Positions 52,297 through 61,197 of a DNA stretch of 64,000 nucleotides are shown in pieces. Source of the DNA: Hydrogenovibrio sp965140365 (lineage in GTDB: Bacteria; Pseudomonadota; Gammaproteobacteria; Thiomicrospirales; Thiomicrospiraceae); NCBI GenBank assembly GCA_965140365.1, contig OZ223196.1, one strand, 5' to 3'. Position numbers and translations under genes: made by a program. Below the pieces are notes generated by a model. The model saw only the letters and a list, made by a program, of their open reading frames with translations. It was not told the origin of the DNA and did not search any database. Each line of letters begins with the position of its first letter. The stretch's first letter is position 1.

Positions 52297-52485
52297 ATGA
52301 CTGCAGAATTGAAAGAAAAATCTGTAGAAGATTTGAGAAAAGATTTGTTGGATCTTCTGCAAGAACAGTTTAACTTGAGAATGCAACATGCGACAGGCCA
52401 GCTGTCTAACACGGCTCAGCTACGTACTGTTCGTCGTTCCGTTGCTCGAGTTAAAACCATCATTCGTCAAAAAGTGAGTAAATAA
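52297..52485 (+). CDS. rpmC: 50S ribosomal protein L29
   Basis: Small exit-site protein, 62 residues, two-helix hairpin (DLRKDLLDLLQEQFNLRMQ, then RRSVARVKTIIRQK). ATG 52297 is two bases after the rplP stop; a GTG six bases earlier overlaps rplP and is less likely. Confidence 0.95.
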   Translation: MTAELKEKSVEDLRKDLLDLLQEQFNLRMQHATGQLSNTAQLRTVRRSVARVKTIIRQKVSK

Positions 52486-52487
52486 GA

Positions 52488-52751
52488 ATGGCTGGTATGG
52501 AAAAGAAAGCTCGTACAATGCAAGGTGTTGTTGTTAGCAACGGTATGGATAAGTCAATTGTTGTTATGACTAACCGTTATATCAAGCATCCTAAGTATAA
52601 AAAATTCGTGAGAAAATCCACAAAGGTTATGGCGCATGATGCGGATAATGCCTGTGGAGTTGGTGATAGAGTGACTATTTCAGAGTGTACGCCTATCTCC
52701 AAAAGAAAGTCTTGGTCTCTCGTGTCGGTTGACGAAAAAGCTGCACTATAA
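52488..52751 (+). CDS. rpsQ: 30S ribosomal protein S17
   Basis: Primary 16S rRNA binder. 87 residues with KARTMQGVVVSNGMDKSIVV and the C-terminal CTPISKRKSWSLVSV. Last gene of the S10 unit; the ATG is two bases after rpmC. A second ATG three codons in is possible. Confidence 0.96.
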   Translation: MAGMEKKARTMQGVVVSNGMDKSIVVMTNRYIKHPKYKKFVRKSTKVMAHDADNACGVGDRVTISECTPISKRKSWSLVSVDEKAAL

Positions 52752-52778
52752 TTTAGTGATAGACTTTTGAGTTTTATC

Positions 52779-52787
52779 TGATATAAT
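52779..52787 (+). promoter_or_regulatory. Extended -10 promoter of the spc operon
   Basis: TG-A-TATAAT, a perfect extended -10, lies in the 135-base rpsQ-rplN spacer with a partial -35 (TAGACT) 16 bases upstream. E. coli has its spc promoter at exactly this boundary. Confidence 0.75.
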
Positions 52788-52886
52788 TGCCCAAATTTTT
52801 TACCGTCTTAACAACCAAGCCTATTGAAGGAACTAGTTGTTTTGGCGGTTTTTGTGTTATTTAAATTTTATGGATGGAGTTCCATC

Positions 52887-53255
52887 ATGATTCAAATGCA
52901 AACTGTGCTTGATGTTGCTGACAACAGTGGCGCGCGAAAAGTTCAATGTATCAAAGTGTTGGGCGGTTCTAAGCGTCGTTACGCAAGTGTTGGTGATGTT
53001 ATTAAGGTAGCTGTTAAAGAAGCGGCTCCGCGCGGAAAGGTCAAGAAAGGTGACGTTTTTGATGCGGTTGTAGTGCGTACGGCGCAAGGTGTAAGACGTC
53101 CAGATGGTTCTAAGATCAAGTTTGACGGGAATGCGGCAGTAATCCTTAGCTCGAAGCTTGAACCGATTGGTACGCGTATTTTTGGCCCAGTAACACGTGA
53201 GCTTCGTAACGATAAGTTTATGAAAATCGTTTCGTTGGCTCCAGAAGTTTTATAA
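52887..53255 (+). CDS. rplN: 50S ribosomal protein L14
   Basis: Subunit-interface protein, 122 residues, MIQMQTVLDVADNSGARKVQ at the start. ATG 52887 follows GGAG. A small GATGG/CCATC hairpin holds that ribosome site, so initiation might be tuned by structure. The frame is open upstream to 52824 without family similarity. Confidence 0.97.
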   Translation: MIQMQTVLDVADNSGARKVQCIKVLGGSKRRYASVGDVIKVAVKEAAPRGKVKKGDVFDAVVVRTAQGVRRPDGSKIKFDGNAAVILSSKLEPIGTRIFGPVTRELRNDKFMKIVSLAPEVL

Positions 53256-53265
53256 GGAACGGATA

Positions 53266-53580
53266 ATGAATCGTCTAAAAAAAGGTGATGAGGTTATCGT
53301 TATTGCTGGAAAGGACAAGGGTAAACGAGGCTCTGTTTCCCTGGTTATGCAAAATGGTAAGCTAATAGTAGATGGGATTAATTTGGCTAAGAAACACGTA
53401 AAAGCGAACCCTATGACGGGTGAGCAAGGCGGTATTGTTTCAAAAGAAATGCCAATTGATGCTTCTAATGTTGCTTTATACAATCCTGAAACAAAGAAAG
53501 CTGACCGAGTTGGTGTTCGTGACGAAGATGGCGTTAAGAAACGTTTCTTTAAGTCTAACGGCAATTTGGTAGACGCTTAA
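53266..53580 (+). CDS. rplX: 50S ribosomal protein L24
   Basis: Assembly initiator for the 50S subunit; KOW-domain protein of 104 residues with KKGDEVIVIAGKDKGKRG. 10 bases after rplN with AAGGAACGG upstream. Confidence 0.97.
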   Translation: MNRLKKGDEVIVIAGKDKGKRGSVSLVMQNGKLIVDGINLAKKHVKANPMTGEQGGIVSKEMPIDASNVALYNPETKKADRVGVRDEDGVKKRFFKSNGNLVDA

Positions 53581-53592
53581 GTAGGTTGAGAT

Positions 53593-54132
53593 ATGGCAAG
53601 ATTACAAAAAATTTATAACGACCAAATCGTATCTTCATTGGTAGAAAAATTTGGTTATAAGTCTGTAATGCAGGCTCCTAAGTTGACAAAGATTACAGTC
53701 AATATGGGTGTTGGTGAAGCGATTGCTGATAAGAAGGTGTTGGATAATGCCGTATCAGACATGGAAGCCATTACTGGTCAAAAAGCTATTCGTACATTGG
53801 CAAGACGTTCTGTTGCAAGCTTTAAAGTGCGTGATGGTTATCCGCTGGGCTGTAAAGTGACTTTGCGCGGTGCCAGAATGTATGAGTTTTTGGATAGGCT
53901 GATTAATGTTGCTTTACCTCGAGTAAGAGACTTTCAAGGTGTTAAAGCAAATGCCTTTGACGGTCGTGGTAACTACAATCTAGGTATCAAAGAGCAAATC
54001 ATTTTCCCAGAGATTGAGTTTGAGAAGGTTGATAAAATCCGCGGGATGGATATCAGCTTTGCGACGACTGCTTCGACAAATGATGAAGCAAAAGCTCTTT
54101 TAGAAGCCTTTAATTTCCCATTTAAGAAGTAA
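53593..54132 (+). CDS. rplE: 50S ribosomal protein L5
   Basis: 5S rRNA-binding protein of the central protuberance, 179 residues. PKLTKITVNMGVGEA and RGNYNLGIKEQIIFPEI are typical. In E. coli S8 represses the operon at the rplX-rplE boundary; I see no clear S8 target by eye. Confidence 0.98.
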   Translation: MARLQKIYNDQIVSSLVEKFGYKSVMQAPKLTKITVNMGVGEAIADKKVLDNAVSDMEAITGQKAIRTLARRSVASFKVRDGYPLGCKVTLRGARMYEFLDRLINVALPRVRDFQGVKANAFDGRGNYNLGIKEQIIFPEIEFEKVDKIRGMDISFATTASTNDEAKALLEAFNFPFKK

Positions 54133-54146
54133 GGTAGAGGTTTCCC

Positions 54147-54452
54147 ATGGCAAAGCAATCAATGATTGAAAGAGAAAAGAAAAGAGCAAAGACCGTTGCA
54201 AAATACGCAGCGAAAAGAGCTGAGCTGAAAAAAGCATCAGTGGATATGTCTTTGACCTTTGAAGAGCGTATGGATGCAATGGAAAAATTGGCGAAACTGC
54301 CACGTAATGCATCACCTGTAAGACAGCAGAATCGTTGTCGTTTGACAGGGCGCCCTCATGGTGTTTATAGAAAGTTTGGATTGTCACGTAACATGCTAAG
54401 AGAATTAGCAATGAAAGGTGATGTACCTGGTTTAAGAAAAGCAAGTTGGTAA
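54147..54452 (+). CDS. rpsN: 30S ribosomal protein S14, zinc-independent type
   Basis: 30S head protein, 101 residues, the long form lacking the CXXC zinc motifs; one Cys (NRCRLTGRPHGVYRKFGLSR) remains. AAGGTAGAGG precedes the ATG. Confidence 0.97.
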   Translation: MAKQSMIEREKKRAKTVAKYAAKRAELKKASVDMSLTFEERMDAMEKLAKLPRNASPVRQQNRCRLTGRPHGVYRKFGLSRNMLRELAMKGDVPGLRKASW

Positions 54453-54464
54453 GGATAAATATTT

Positions 54465-54860
54465 ATGAGTATGTCTGATCCAATAGCTGATATGCTAACC
54501 CGTATTCGCAATGGCCAAATCGCTGGTCATGCAAATGTAGTTATGCCTTCTTCCAAAGTTAAGGTTGCTGTTGCAAAAGTTTTGGCTGGTGAAGGGTATG
54601 TTAGCGCATACAGCGTAAGTGATAAGAACGGTAAGTCAGAACTGTCGGTTGATTTGAAGTATTTCGAAGGAAAGCCGGTCATTGAAATGTTAAAACGTGT
54701 CAGCCGTCCAGGTTTGCGTGTTTATAAAAACAAAAATGAATTGCCGAAAGTAATTGGTGGTTTAGGGGTGGCCGTTGTGTCGACTTCTAAAGGAATTATG
54801 TCTGATCGTGATGCCCGCACTGCTGGCATCGGCGGTGAGATTATTTGTTACGTAGCATAA
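54465..54860 (+). CDS. rpsH: 30S ribosomal protein S8
   Basis: Binds the central domain of 16S rRNA and, in relatives, represses the spc operon. 131 residues; MSMSDPIADMLTRIRNGQ at the start and the C-terminal VVSTSKGIMSDRDAR motif are typical. Confidence 0.98.
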   Translation: MSMSDPIADMLTRIRNGQIAGHANVVMPSSKVKVAVAKVLAGEGYVSAYSVSDKNGKSELSVDLKYFEGKPVIEMLKRVSRPGLRVYKNKNELPKVIGGLGVAVVSTSKGIMSDRDARTAGIGGEIICYVA

Positions 54861-54872
54861 GGGGAGATCACA

Positions 54873-55406
54873 ATGTCTAGAATTGCAAAGTCTCCTATCA
54901 CTCTGCCATCTGGTGTTGAAGTGTCTGTAAAGGGGTCCGACGTGTCGGTCAAAGGTTCGAAGGGAGCGCTTTCGAACTCTTTTAACCCTGTTGTGACGAT
55001 TTCATTGGAAGATGGTGTAGTGACCGTTGCTCCTAAGAGCAATAGTAAAAATGCATGGGCTCAAGCCGGAACGGTTAGATCCATTATCAACAATATGGTT
55101 GTTGGTGTCTCTGAAGGCTTTGAGAAAAAGCTTCAGTTAGTTGGTGTTGGTTACCGTGCACAAGCTCAAGGAAAGGTTTTAAACCTAACGCTTGGTTTTT
55201 CTCACCCGGTTAATCATGAGTTGCCAGAAGGTATTACTGTTGAGACACCAAGCCAAACTGAAATCGTAGTTAAAGGTGCAGATAAGCAAGTTGTAGGACA
55301 AGTTGCTGCCGAAATCCGCGGCTATCGCCCACCCGAGCCTTATAAAGGTAAAGGTGTTAAATATGCGGATGAATATATCTTGCGCAAAGAAGCTAAGAAG
55401 AAATAA
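54873..55406 (+). CDS. rplF: 50S ribosomal protein L6
   Basis: Protein near the sarcin-ricin loop, 177 residues with two similar domains and the C-terminal RGYRPPEPYKGKGVKYADE motif. GGGGAG precedes the ATG. Confidence 0.98.
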   Translation: MSRIAKSPITLPSGVEVSVKGSDVSVKGSKGALSNSFNPVVTISLEDGVVTVAPKSNSKNAWAQAGTVRSIINNMVVGVSEGFEKKLQLVGVGYRAQAQGKVLNLTLGFSHPVNHELPEGITVETPSQTEIVVKGADKQVVGQVAAEIRGYRPPEPYKGKGVKYADEYILRKEAKKK

Positions 55407-55421
55407 AGGTTGGGATTATAA

Positions 55422-55775
55422 ATGGATAAGAAAGCTACCCGACTTCGTAGAGCGAAAAAAACGCGAGCAAAATTGGCTTCACAGGATAGAGCACGCCTTT
55501 GTGTGCACAGAACTCCTAAGCATATTTATGCTCAGATCATTTCATCAGATGGTTCATCTGTTGTTGCGTCAAGCTCTACAGTCCAAGCAGAAATTAAAAA
55601 GCAAGTTGCCTTTGGTGGAAACAAAGATGCAGCGAAGCTTGTTGGTAAGTCAATAGCGGAAAAAGCTAAGGCTGCGGGCATTGAGTCTGTTGCATTTGAC
55701 CGTTCTGGTTTTAAATATCATGGTCGTGTTCAAGTTCTAGCAGATTCTGCTCGAGAAAACGGTCTTCAGTTTTAA
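55422..55775 (+). CDS. rplR: 50S ribosomal protein L18
   Basis: 5S rRNA-binding protein, 117 residues, with RLCVHRTPKHIYAQII and the C-terminal FDRSGFKYHGRVQVLADSARE. Confidence 0.98.
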   Translation: MDKKATRLRRAKKTRAKLASQDRARLCVHRTPKHIYAQIISSDGSSVVASSSTVQAEIKKQVAFGGNKDAAKLVGKSIAEKAKAAGIESVAFDRSGFKYHGRVQVLADSARENGLQF

Positions 55776-55789
55776 AAGAAGGGATAACA

Positions 55790-56299
55790 ATGTCTTCAAA
55801 AGAATTACAAGAAGGTCAAGACGGACTTATTGAGAAACTGGTTTCAGTTCGCCGAGTTGCAAAAGTTGTAAAAGGTGGGCGTGTCTTCGGTTTTTCAGCA
55901 CTAACGGTTGTTGGTGACGGTGAAGGTCGTGTTGGCTACGGAAGTGGTAAGGCAAACGAGGTTCCAGTTGCAATTAAGAAGGCAATGGAAAAAGCGCGCC
56001 GTAACATGAAAGATGTCCACCTGAATGGCGGTACATTGCAGTATCCGATCAACTTCAAGCAAGGTGCGGCCAATATCGTGTTATTGCCGGCATCTGACGG
56101 TACTGGGATTATCGCCGGTGGCGCAATGCGTGCTGTTTTAGAAGCGGCGGGAGTGAAAGACGTATTGGCAAAATGCGTTGGAACGACACGACCAGTTAAC
56201 GTTGTACGTTCGACTGTTAATGCTTTGACTGGAATGAGTAGCCCGGAATCAATTGCGGCCAAGCGCGGTAAGTCCGTCGAAGAAATTTTAGGTGAATAA
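55790..56299 (+). CDS. rpsE: 30S ribosomal protein S5
   Basis: Decoding-fidelity protein at the mRNA entry site. 169 residues: N-terminal dsRNA-binding-like domain (VRRVAKVVKGGRVFGFSAL), GRVGYGSGKANEVP, then GTGIIAGGAMRAVLEAAG. Confidence 0.98.
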   Translation: MSSKELQEGQDGLIEKLVSVRRVAKVVKGGRVFGFSALTVVGDGEGRVGYGSGKANEVPVAIKKAMEKARRNMKDVHLNGGTLQYPINFKQGAANIVLLPASDGTGIIAGGAMRAVLEAAGVKDVLAKCVGTTRPVNVVRSTVNALTGMSSPESIAAKRGKSVEEILGE

Positions 56300-56300
56300 A

Positions 56301-56489
56301 ATGTCAGATAAGAAATTAGTCAATGTTACTTTGGTTAAAAGCACAATCGGACGACTGCCTGCGCATAAAGCTTGTGTAGCAGGCCTAGGATTGCGAAAAA
56401 TGCACCAAACTGTAGCGGTTGTTGATACCCCTGAAAACAGAGGGATGATCAATAAAGTTTCCTATTTGCTTAAAGTAGAGGAAGCATAA
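56301..56489 (+). CDS. rpmD: 50S ribosomal protein L30
   Basis: Small 23S protein of 62 residues with LVKSTIGRLPAHKACVAGLGLRK-like core. ATG 56301 is one base after the rpsE stop; TTTTAGGTG in rpsE gives the ribosome site. Confidence 0.96.
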   Translation: MSDKKLVNVTLVKSTIGRLPAHKACVAGLGLRKMHQTVAVVDTPENRGMINKVSYLLKVEEA

Positions 56490-56490
56490 T

Positions 56491-56925
56491 ATGCATTTAA
56501 ATACTTTAAAGCCAGCTGAAGGCGAAAAGAAACTTGCTAAGCGTAAAGGTCGTGGTCAAGGTTCCGGAAACGGGAAAATGGCTGGGCGCGGACATAAAGG
56601 TCAAAAATCACGCTCCGGTGGTATGCCGAAGATTGGTTTCGAAGGTGGTCAAATGCCTTTGCAGCGTCGCTTACCAAAAATCGGCTTTACCTCTAGACAA
56701 GCCGCTTTTACGGCTGAAATTCGTTTGGATACACTGTCTTCGGTGGATTCAGATGTGATCGATTTGCAAGCATTAAAAGCAGCCGATTTAGTTTCTGAAA
56801 AGATTAAGTCGGTAAAAGTGATTAATAGCGGTGAGTTGACTAAGGCTGTTAAACTTTCAGGTTTGAAAGTAACCGCTGGTGCAAAAGCCGCTATTGAAGC
56901 GGCTGGCGGATCAGTAGAAGCTTGA
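56491..56925 (+). CDS. rplO: 50S ribosomal protein L15
   Basis: 23S protein of 144 residues. The glycine/arginine-rich N-terminus (KRKGRGQGSGNGKMAGRGHK) and GFEGGQMPLQRRLPK are typical. One base after rpmD; secY starts two bases after it. Confidence 0.98.
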   Translation: MHLNTLKPAEGEKKLAKRKGRGQGSGNGKMAGRGHKGQKSRSGGMPKIGFEGGQMPLQRRLPKIGFTSRQAAFTAEIRLDTLSSVDSDVIDLQALKAADLVSEKIKSVKVINSGELTKAVKLSGLKVTAGAKAAIEAAGGSVEA

Positions 56926-56927
56926 TT

Positions 56928-58241
56928 ATGAAAAGTCAGTCAATTGAAAATTCAGGTACAAGTGGTCTAAGTCAAAAAATCTTTTTTGTCTTGGGAGCCC
57001 TCATCGTTTATCGTTTGGGGACTCATATTCCGGTTCCTTTGATTGATCCAGTTGCGCTGGCTGCCATGTTTGAGCAGCAGAAGGGCACGATCCTAGACAT
57101 GTTTAACATGTTCTCGGGTGGGGCTTTAGAGCGACTGTCCATTCTGGCTCTCGGAATCATGCCTTATATTTCCGCATCGATCATTATGCAACTGCTGACC
57201 GTTGTTTCTCCAACGTTGGAGCAGTTGAAAAAAGACGGTGAAGCAGGAAGACGAAAAATCACACAATACACTCGCTATGGAACCGTTGTGTTAGCAACTT
57301 TCCAAGCGTTGGGTGTTGCGATTGCCTTGGAATCCCAGAATATCAATGGGATGTCTGTCGTGGTTGATCCAGGCTTTTTGTTTAAAGTTATTGCGGTGGC
57401 GACCTTGGTCAGCGGTACCATCTTTTTGATGTGGCTGGGTGAGCAAATCACCGAGCGCGGCATAGGGAATGGTATTTCGTTGATTATCTTTGCCGGTATC
57501 GTTGCCGGATTACCTTCAGCCTTGGGTGGAACCTTTGAGCAGGTGAATACAGGCGCGATGCATGCCATTACTGCCTTTGTTCTGTTGGCACTGGTGTTCT
57601 TGGTGATTGCGTTTGTTGTATTCGTTGAAAGAGGGCAGAGACGTATCCCAATTCATTATGCTCAGCGAATGAGAGGCCGCAAAATGTATGGTGGGCAAGA
57701 AGGCCATTTGCCGTTGAAGCTAAACATGGCAGGTGTGATTCCGCCCATCTTTGCATCGAGTATTATTCTGTTTCCTGCAACGCTTGGTGGTTGGTTTGGA
57801 ACAGCAGAGAACATGGGTTGGCTGAAAGACATCGCAACGACAATGTCTCCTGGCCAGCCTTTGTATATCCTGTTCTATGCAATGGCCATTATTTTCTTCT
57901 GCTTTTTCTATACGGCGATCGTTTTTAATCCGAACGAAACGGCTGACAACTTGAGAAAGTCAGGGGCTTATATCCCAGGAATCAGACCGGGTCAACAAAC
58001 AGCTCGTCGTATTGATACGATCATGAGTCGACTGACACTAGCAGGTGCTATTTACATCACGCTGGTTTGTTTGTTGCCTGAATTTTTAATTTTGTATTGG
58101 AATGTTCCTTTTTATTTTGGTGGAACATCGTTGCTGATTATTGTAATTGTGGTTATGGATTTCATGACGAATATTCAAGCGCACATGCAATCAGGTCAAT
58201 ACGAAAGTATGATGAGAAAAGCTAACTTAAAAGGGCGGTAA
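56928..58241 (+). CDS. secY: Preprotein translocase subunit SecY
   Basis: Channel of the Sec translocon in the inner membrane, 437 residues with ten predicted helices. Visible landmarks are YRLGTHIPVPLID near the plug, LGIMPYISASIIMQLL, GIGNGISLIIFAGI and the cytoplasmic loop RKSGAYIPGIRPGQQT. The ATG is two bases after rplO. In E. coli rpmJ follows; here the 99-base spacer to rpsM cannot hold it. Confidence 0.97.
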   Translation: MKSQSIENSGTSGLSQKIFFVLGALIVYRLGTHIPVPLIDPVALAAMFEQQKGTILDMFNMFSGGALERLSILALGIMPYISASIIMQLLTVVSPTLEQLKKDGEAGRRKITQYTRYGTVVLATFQALGVAIALESQNINGMSVVVDPGFLFKVIAVATLVSGTIFLMWLGEQITERGIGNGISLIIFAGIVAGLPSALGGTFEQVNTGAMHAITAFVLLALVFLVIAFVVFVERGQRRIPIHYAQRMRGRKMYGGQEGHLPLKLNMAGVIPPIFASSIILFPATLGGWFGTAENMGWLKDIATTMSPGQPLYILFYAMAIIFFCFFYTAIVFNPNETADNLRKSGAYIPGIRPGQQTARRIDTIMSRLTLAGAIYITLVCLLPEFLILYWNVPFYFGGTSLLIIVIVVMDFMTNIQAHMQSGQYESMMRKANLKGR

Positions 58242-58295
58242 TTCTTAATTGGCTAAAAATTAAGATTACTACTAGTAATTAATCCTGGAAATGAG

Positions 58296-58301
58296 TATAA
58301 T
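58296..58301 (+). promoter_or_regulatory. Candidate -10 box of the alpha operon
   Basis: A perfect TATAAT lies 39 bases before rpsM in the secY-rpsM spacer; the -35 match is poor. A promoter here would separate secY from rpsM-rpsK-rpsD-rpoA-rplQ. Confidence 0.5.
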
Positions 58302-58340
58302 CGCTCGTTTTTCGGTAGATGGATAGTTAAGGAGCGCAAA

Positions 58341-58697
58341 ATGGCTCGTATTGCCGGCGTAAACATTCCAGTTAACAAACATGTCGTTATTGGATTGAGA
58401 TCGATCTACGGTGTTGGACAGACAACAGCGCAAACTATTTGTGCGAGCACGAAAATTGATCCAACAACGAAAGTTCGTGAACTAACTGAAGAACAGTTAG
58501 AAGCACTTCGTTCCGAAGTGACTAAGTACAAAATTGAAGGTGATCTTCGTCGTGATGTAACCATGAACATCAAACGTTTGATGGATATGGGTTGCTATAG
58601 AGGAATTCGTCACCGTAGAAGTCTTCCTTTGCGAGGACAACGTACCAAAAATAATGCTCGCACTCGTAAAGGCCCTAAAAAGCCTATTAAGCGTTAA
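58341..58697 (+). CDS. rpsM: 30S ribosomal protein S13
   Basis: 30S head protein contacting P-site tRNA and the 50S subunit. 118 residues, IAGVNIPVNKHVVIGLRSIYGVG at the start, HRRSLPLRGQRTKNNARTRKG near the end. TAAGGAGCG precedes the ATG. Confidence 0.98.
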   Translation: MARIAGVNIPVNKHVVIGLRSIYGVGQTTAQTICASTKIDPTTKVRELTEEQLEALRSEVTKYKIEGDLRRDVTMNIKRLMDMGCYRGIRHRRSLPLRGQRTKNNARTRKGPKKPIKR

Positions 58698-58718
58698 GCA
58701 TAAATTTAGAGATTAGAT

Positions 58719-59108
58719 ATGGCAAAAGCAAATTCACGTGTTAAGAAGAAAGCAAAACAAGTTGTAACGGACGCCGTTGCGCATGTTCACGCTACTTTTA
58801 ATAACACCATCGTGACGATTACGGATCGCCAAGGTAATGCACTTTGCTGGGCAACTTCCGGTGGAAGTGGGTTCCGTGGTTCACGTAAAAGTACACCTTT
58901 TGCAGCTCAGGTAGCCGCAGAACGTGCTGGCCAAATGGCTACGGAATATGGTGTTAAAAATATGGATGTTATGGTTAAAGGTCCTGGACCCGGCCGTGAT
59001 TCAGCTGTTAGAGGATTGAACAGTGTTGGTTTTAAAATTACATCGATTGCCGATGTGACACCAATCCCGCATAACGGTTGCCGTCCGCCTAAAAAACGTC
59101 GCGTTTAA
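58719..59108 (+). CDS. rpsK: 30S ribosomal protein S11
   Basis: Platform protein near the mRNA exit, 129 residues. HATFNNTIVTITDRQGNAL and GPGPGRDSAVRGLNSVGFK are typical, ending in PIPHNGCRPPKKRRV. Confidence 0.98.
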   Translation: MAKANSRVKKKAKQVVTDAVAHVHATFNNTIVTITDRQGNALCWATSGGSGFRGSRKSTPFAAQVAAERAGQMATEYGVKNMDVMVKGPGPGRDSAVRGLNSVGFKITSIADVTPIPHNGCRPPKKRRV

Positions 59109-59124
59109 TATTCAGAGGTAGAAG

Positions 59125-59745
59125 ATGGCTAGATATATTGGTCCAAAATGTAAACTATCACGTCGTGAAGGAACGGATCTATTTTTGAAAAGCGGTGTTC
59201 GTAGCATCGAATCAAAATGTAAAATCGATCAGTTGCCAGGTCAGCATGGTGCCGGCCGTAAGCGTGTGACGGAATATGGTTTACAGTTAAGAGAAAAACA
59301 AAAAGTTCGTCGTATTTACGGAGTTCTGGAAAAGAAGTTCCGTTTGTACTATAAAGAAGCCGACCGTCGTAAAGGGTCAACGGGTGTGAACCTTCTGCAA
59401 TTGCTAGAGAGCAGATTGGACAACGTCGTTTACCGTATGGGGTTTGCTTCGACTCGTGCAGAAGCAAGACAGTTGGTTTCGCATAAAGCGATTCAAGTAA
59501 ACGGGCAAGCGGTCAACATTCCTTCTTATGAAGTGTCTGCTGGTGACGTTGTTAGCATTAGAGAAAAGTCTCGCAACCAATCTCGTATTGCAACTGCACT
59601 TGAGTTGAGCAATCAAGCTGGCAATGTAAGTTGGGTAGAAGTTGATCCTTCCAAATTTGAAGGTGTATTCAAGTCTGTACCTGATCGTTCAGATTTATCT
59701 GCTGATATTTCAGAAAATCTAATTGTCGAGCTTTACTCTAAGTAA
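59125..59745 (+). CDS. rpsD: 30S ribosomal protein S4
   Basis: 16S assembly protein and, in E. coli, repressor of the alpha operon. 206 residues: MARYIGPKCKLSRREGTDLF at the start, the S4 RNA-binding domain (RLDNVVYRMGFASTRAEARQ), ending DISENLIVELYSK. It does not carry the four-cysteine zinc site of some S4 proteins. Confidence 0.98.
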   Translation: MARYIGPKCKLSRREGTDLFLKSGVRSIESKCKIDQLPGQHGAGRKRVTEYGLQLREKQKVRRIYGVLEKKFRLYYKEADRRKGSTGVNLLQLLESRLDNVVYRMGFASTRAEARQLVSHKAIQVNGQAVNIPSYEVSAGDVVSIREKSRNQSRIATALELSNQAGNVSWVEVDPSKFEGVFKSVPDRSDLSADISENLIVELYSK

Positions 59746-59770
59746 CCCTTTGAAACGGAGATAACTTCTA

Positions 59771-60760
59771 ATGCAAGAGATGTTAGAGCAGCTACTAACT
59801 CCACGTTTAGTAGATATTAAAACAGTGAGCGGTTTTAATAGCCGTGTAACTCTTGAGCCTCTAGAGCGTGGTTTTGGGCATACTCTAGGGAATGCTTTAA
59901 GAAGAATCTTATTATCTTCAATGCCGGGTGCGGCGATTGTTGAAGCTCAGATTGATGGTGTACTACACGAATATTCAGCTATCGAAGGTGTTCGCGAAGA
60001 TGTTTTGGAAATCTTGCTGAACCTGAAAGAGGTTGCCATTAAATTAAATGAAACCTCTGAAGCCGAGTTGACCTTATCGAAAAAAGGTCCAGCCGTTGTA
60101 ACGGCAGGTGATATTCAGCTGAATCACGATTCAGAAATCATGAACCCAGACTTGATCATTGCTCACTTGAGTGAAGGTGCGGAACTTTCAATGAAATTGA
60201 AAGTGGAAAAAGGAATTGGTTATCGTGCTTCAGTTCAAACTGACGATTCTGAATCGGCTAATATTGGTGTTTTGAAGCTGGACGCAAGTTTCAGCCCTGT
60301 CAAAACCGTTAGCTACGAAGTTCAGAATGCTCGTGTTGAACAGCGCACCGATTTGGATAAACTGATTTTGAATGTAGTGACTGATGGTACTTTAGATCCA
60401 GAAGACGCGATCAAACAAGCCGCCACTGTCTTGCATTATCAGTTGATTGCCTTTGTTGATTTGAAACACAAAGAGATTGTCGTACAGGAAGAAGAAGAAA
60501 ATGAGTTTGATCCGATTTTCTTGCAACCTGTCGATGATTTGGAATTGACGGTCCGTTCTGCGAACTGTCTAAAAGCCGAGCAAATCTATTACATTGGTGA
60601 TTTGGTTCAGCGTGCCGAATCCAGCTTGTTAAAAACACCAAACTTGGGTAAAAAATCGTTACAAGAAATCAAAGACGTGCTTGCACAAAGAGGTCTTGGT
60701 TTGGGTACAAAACTTGAAAACTGGCCGCCATCAAGCCTGGTGAGTAAAGAGTCAGCATAA
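59771..60760 (+). CDS. rpoA: RNA polymerase subunit alpha
   Basis: Assembly platform for RNA polymerase and contact point for UP elements and activators. 329 residues: N-terminal dimer domain (LEPLERGFGHTLGNALRRIL), acidic linker (EEEENEFDP) and C-terminal domain VRSANCLKAEQIYYIGDLVQ followed by TPNLGKKSLQEIKDVL, with the DNA-contact Arg equivalent to E. coli Arg265 present. Confidence 0.98.
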   Translation: MQEMLEQLLTPRLVDIKTVSGFNSRVTLEPLERGFGHTLGNALRRILLSSMPGAAIVEAQIDGVLHEYSAIEGVREDVLEILLNLKEVAIKLNETSEAELTLSKKGPAVVTAGDIQLNHDSEIMNPDLIIAHLSEGAELSMKLKVEKGIGYRASVQTDDSESANIGVLKLDASFSPVKTVSYEVQNARVEQRTDLDKLILNVVTDGTLDPEDAIKQAATVLHYQLIAFVDLKHKEIVVQEEEENEFDPIFLQPVDDLELTVRSANCLKAEQIYYIGDLVQRAESSLLKTPNLGKKSLQEIKDVLAQRGLGLGTKLENWPPSSLVSKESA

Positions 60761-60778
60761 TTTTAAAGGAAAGCTACC

Positions 60779-61168
60779 ATGCGTCATCGTAAAAGTGGTC
60801 GTAAATTAAATCGTAATAGCTCGCATCGTAAAGCGATGTTCAGAAACATGTCTGCGTCTTTGATCGAACATGAAGTGATCAAAACGACAGTGGCTAAAGC
60901 GAAAGAATTGCGTGGTGTTGCTGAGCCGTTAATCACATTGGCCAAGCAAGACAGCGTTCATAACCGTCGCGTTGCTTTTTCACGTTTGCGTGATAAAGCT
61001 GCCGTAGGTAAACTCTTTTCAGAATTGGGTCCTCGCTATGAGTCTCGTCCTGGTGGGTATATTCGCATTTTGAAATGCGGCTTCCGTCCAGGCGACAATG
61101 CGCCGATGGCCTATGTGGAATTGGTTGACCGCCCTGAAGGGGCCGAAGCCGACTCCTCTGAAGACTAA
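60779..61168 (+). CDS. rplQ: 50S ribosomal protein L17
   Basis: Exit-site protein, 129 residues. MRHRKSGRKLNRNSSHRKAM at the start and PRYESRPGGYIRILKCGFRPGDNAPMAYVELVD in the C-terminal half. Last gene of the alpha operon; a strong terminator follows. Confidence 0.98.
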   Translation: MRHRKSGRKLNRNSSHRKAMFRNMSASLIEHEVIKTTVAKAKELRGVAEPLITLAKQDSVHNRRVAFSRLRDKAAVGKLFSELGPRYESRPGGYIRILKCGFRPGDNAPMAYVELVDRPEGAEADSSED

Positions 61169-61173
61169 GTCGT

Positions 61174-61197
61174 AAGCCAGCGTAAGCTGGCTTTTTT
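61174..61197 (+). terminator. Intrinsic terminator after rplQ
   Basis: An eight-base perfect stem (61174-61181 with 61186-61193), GTAA tetraloop and a T-run that ends at the ATG of the next gene. Confidence 0.92.
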
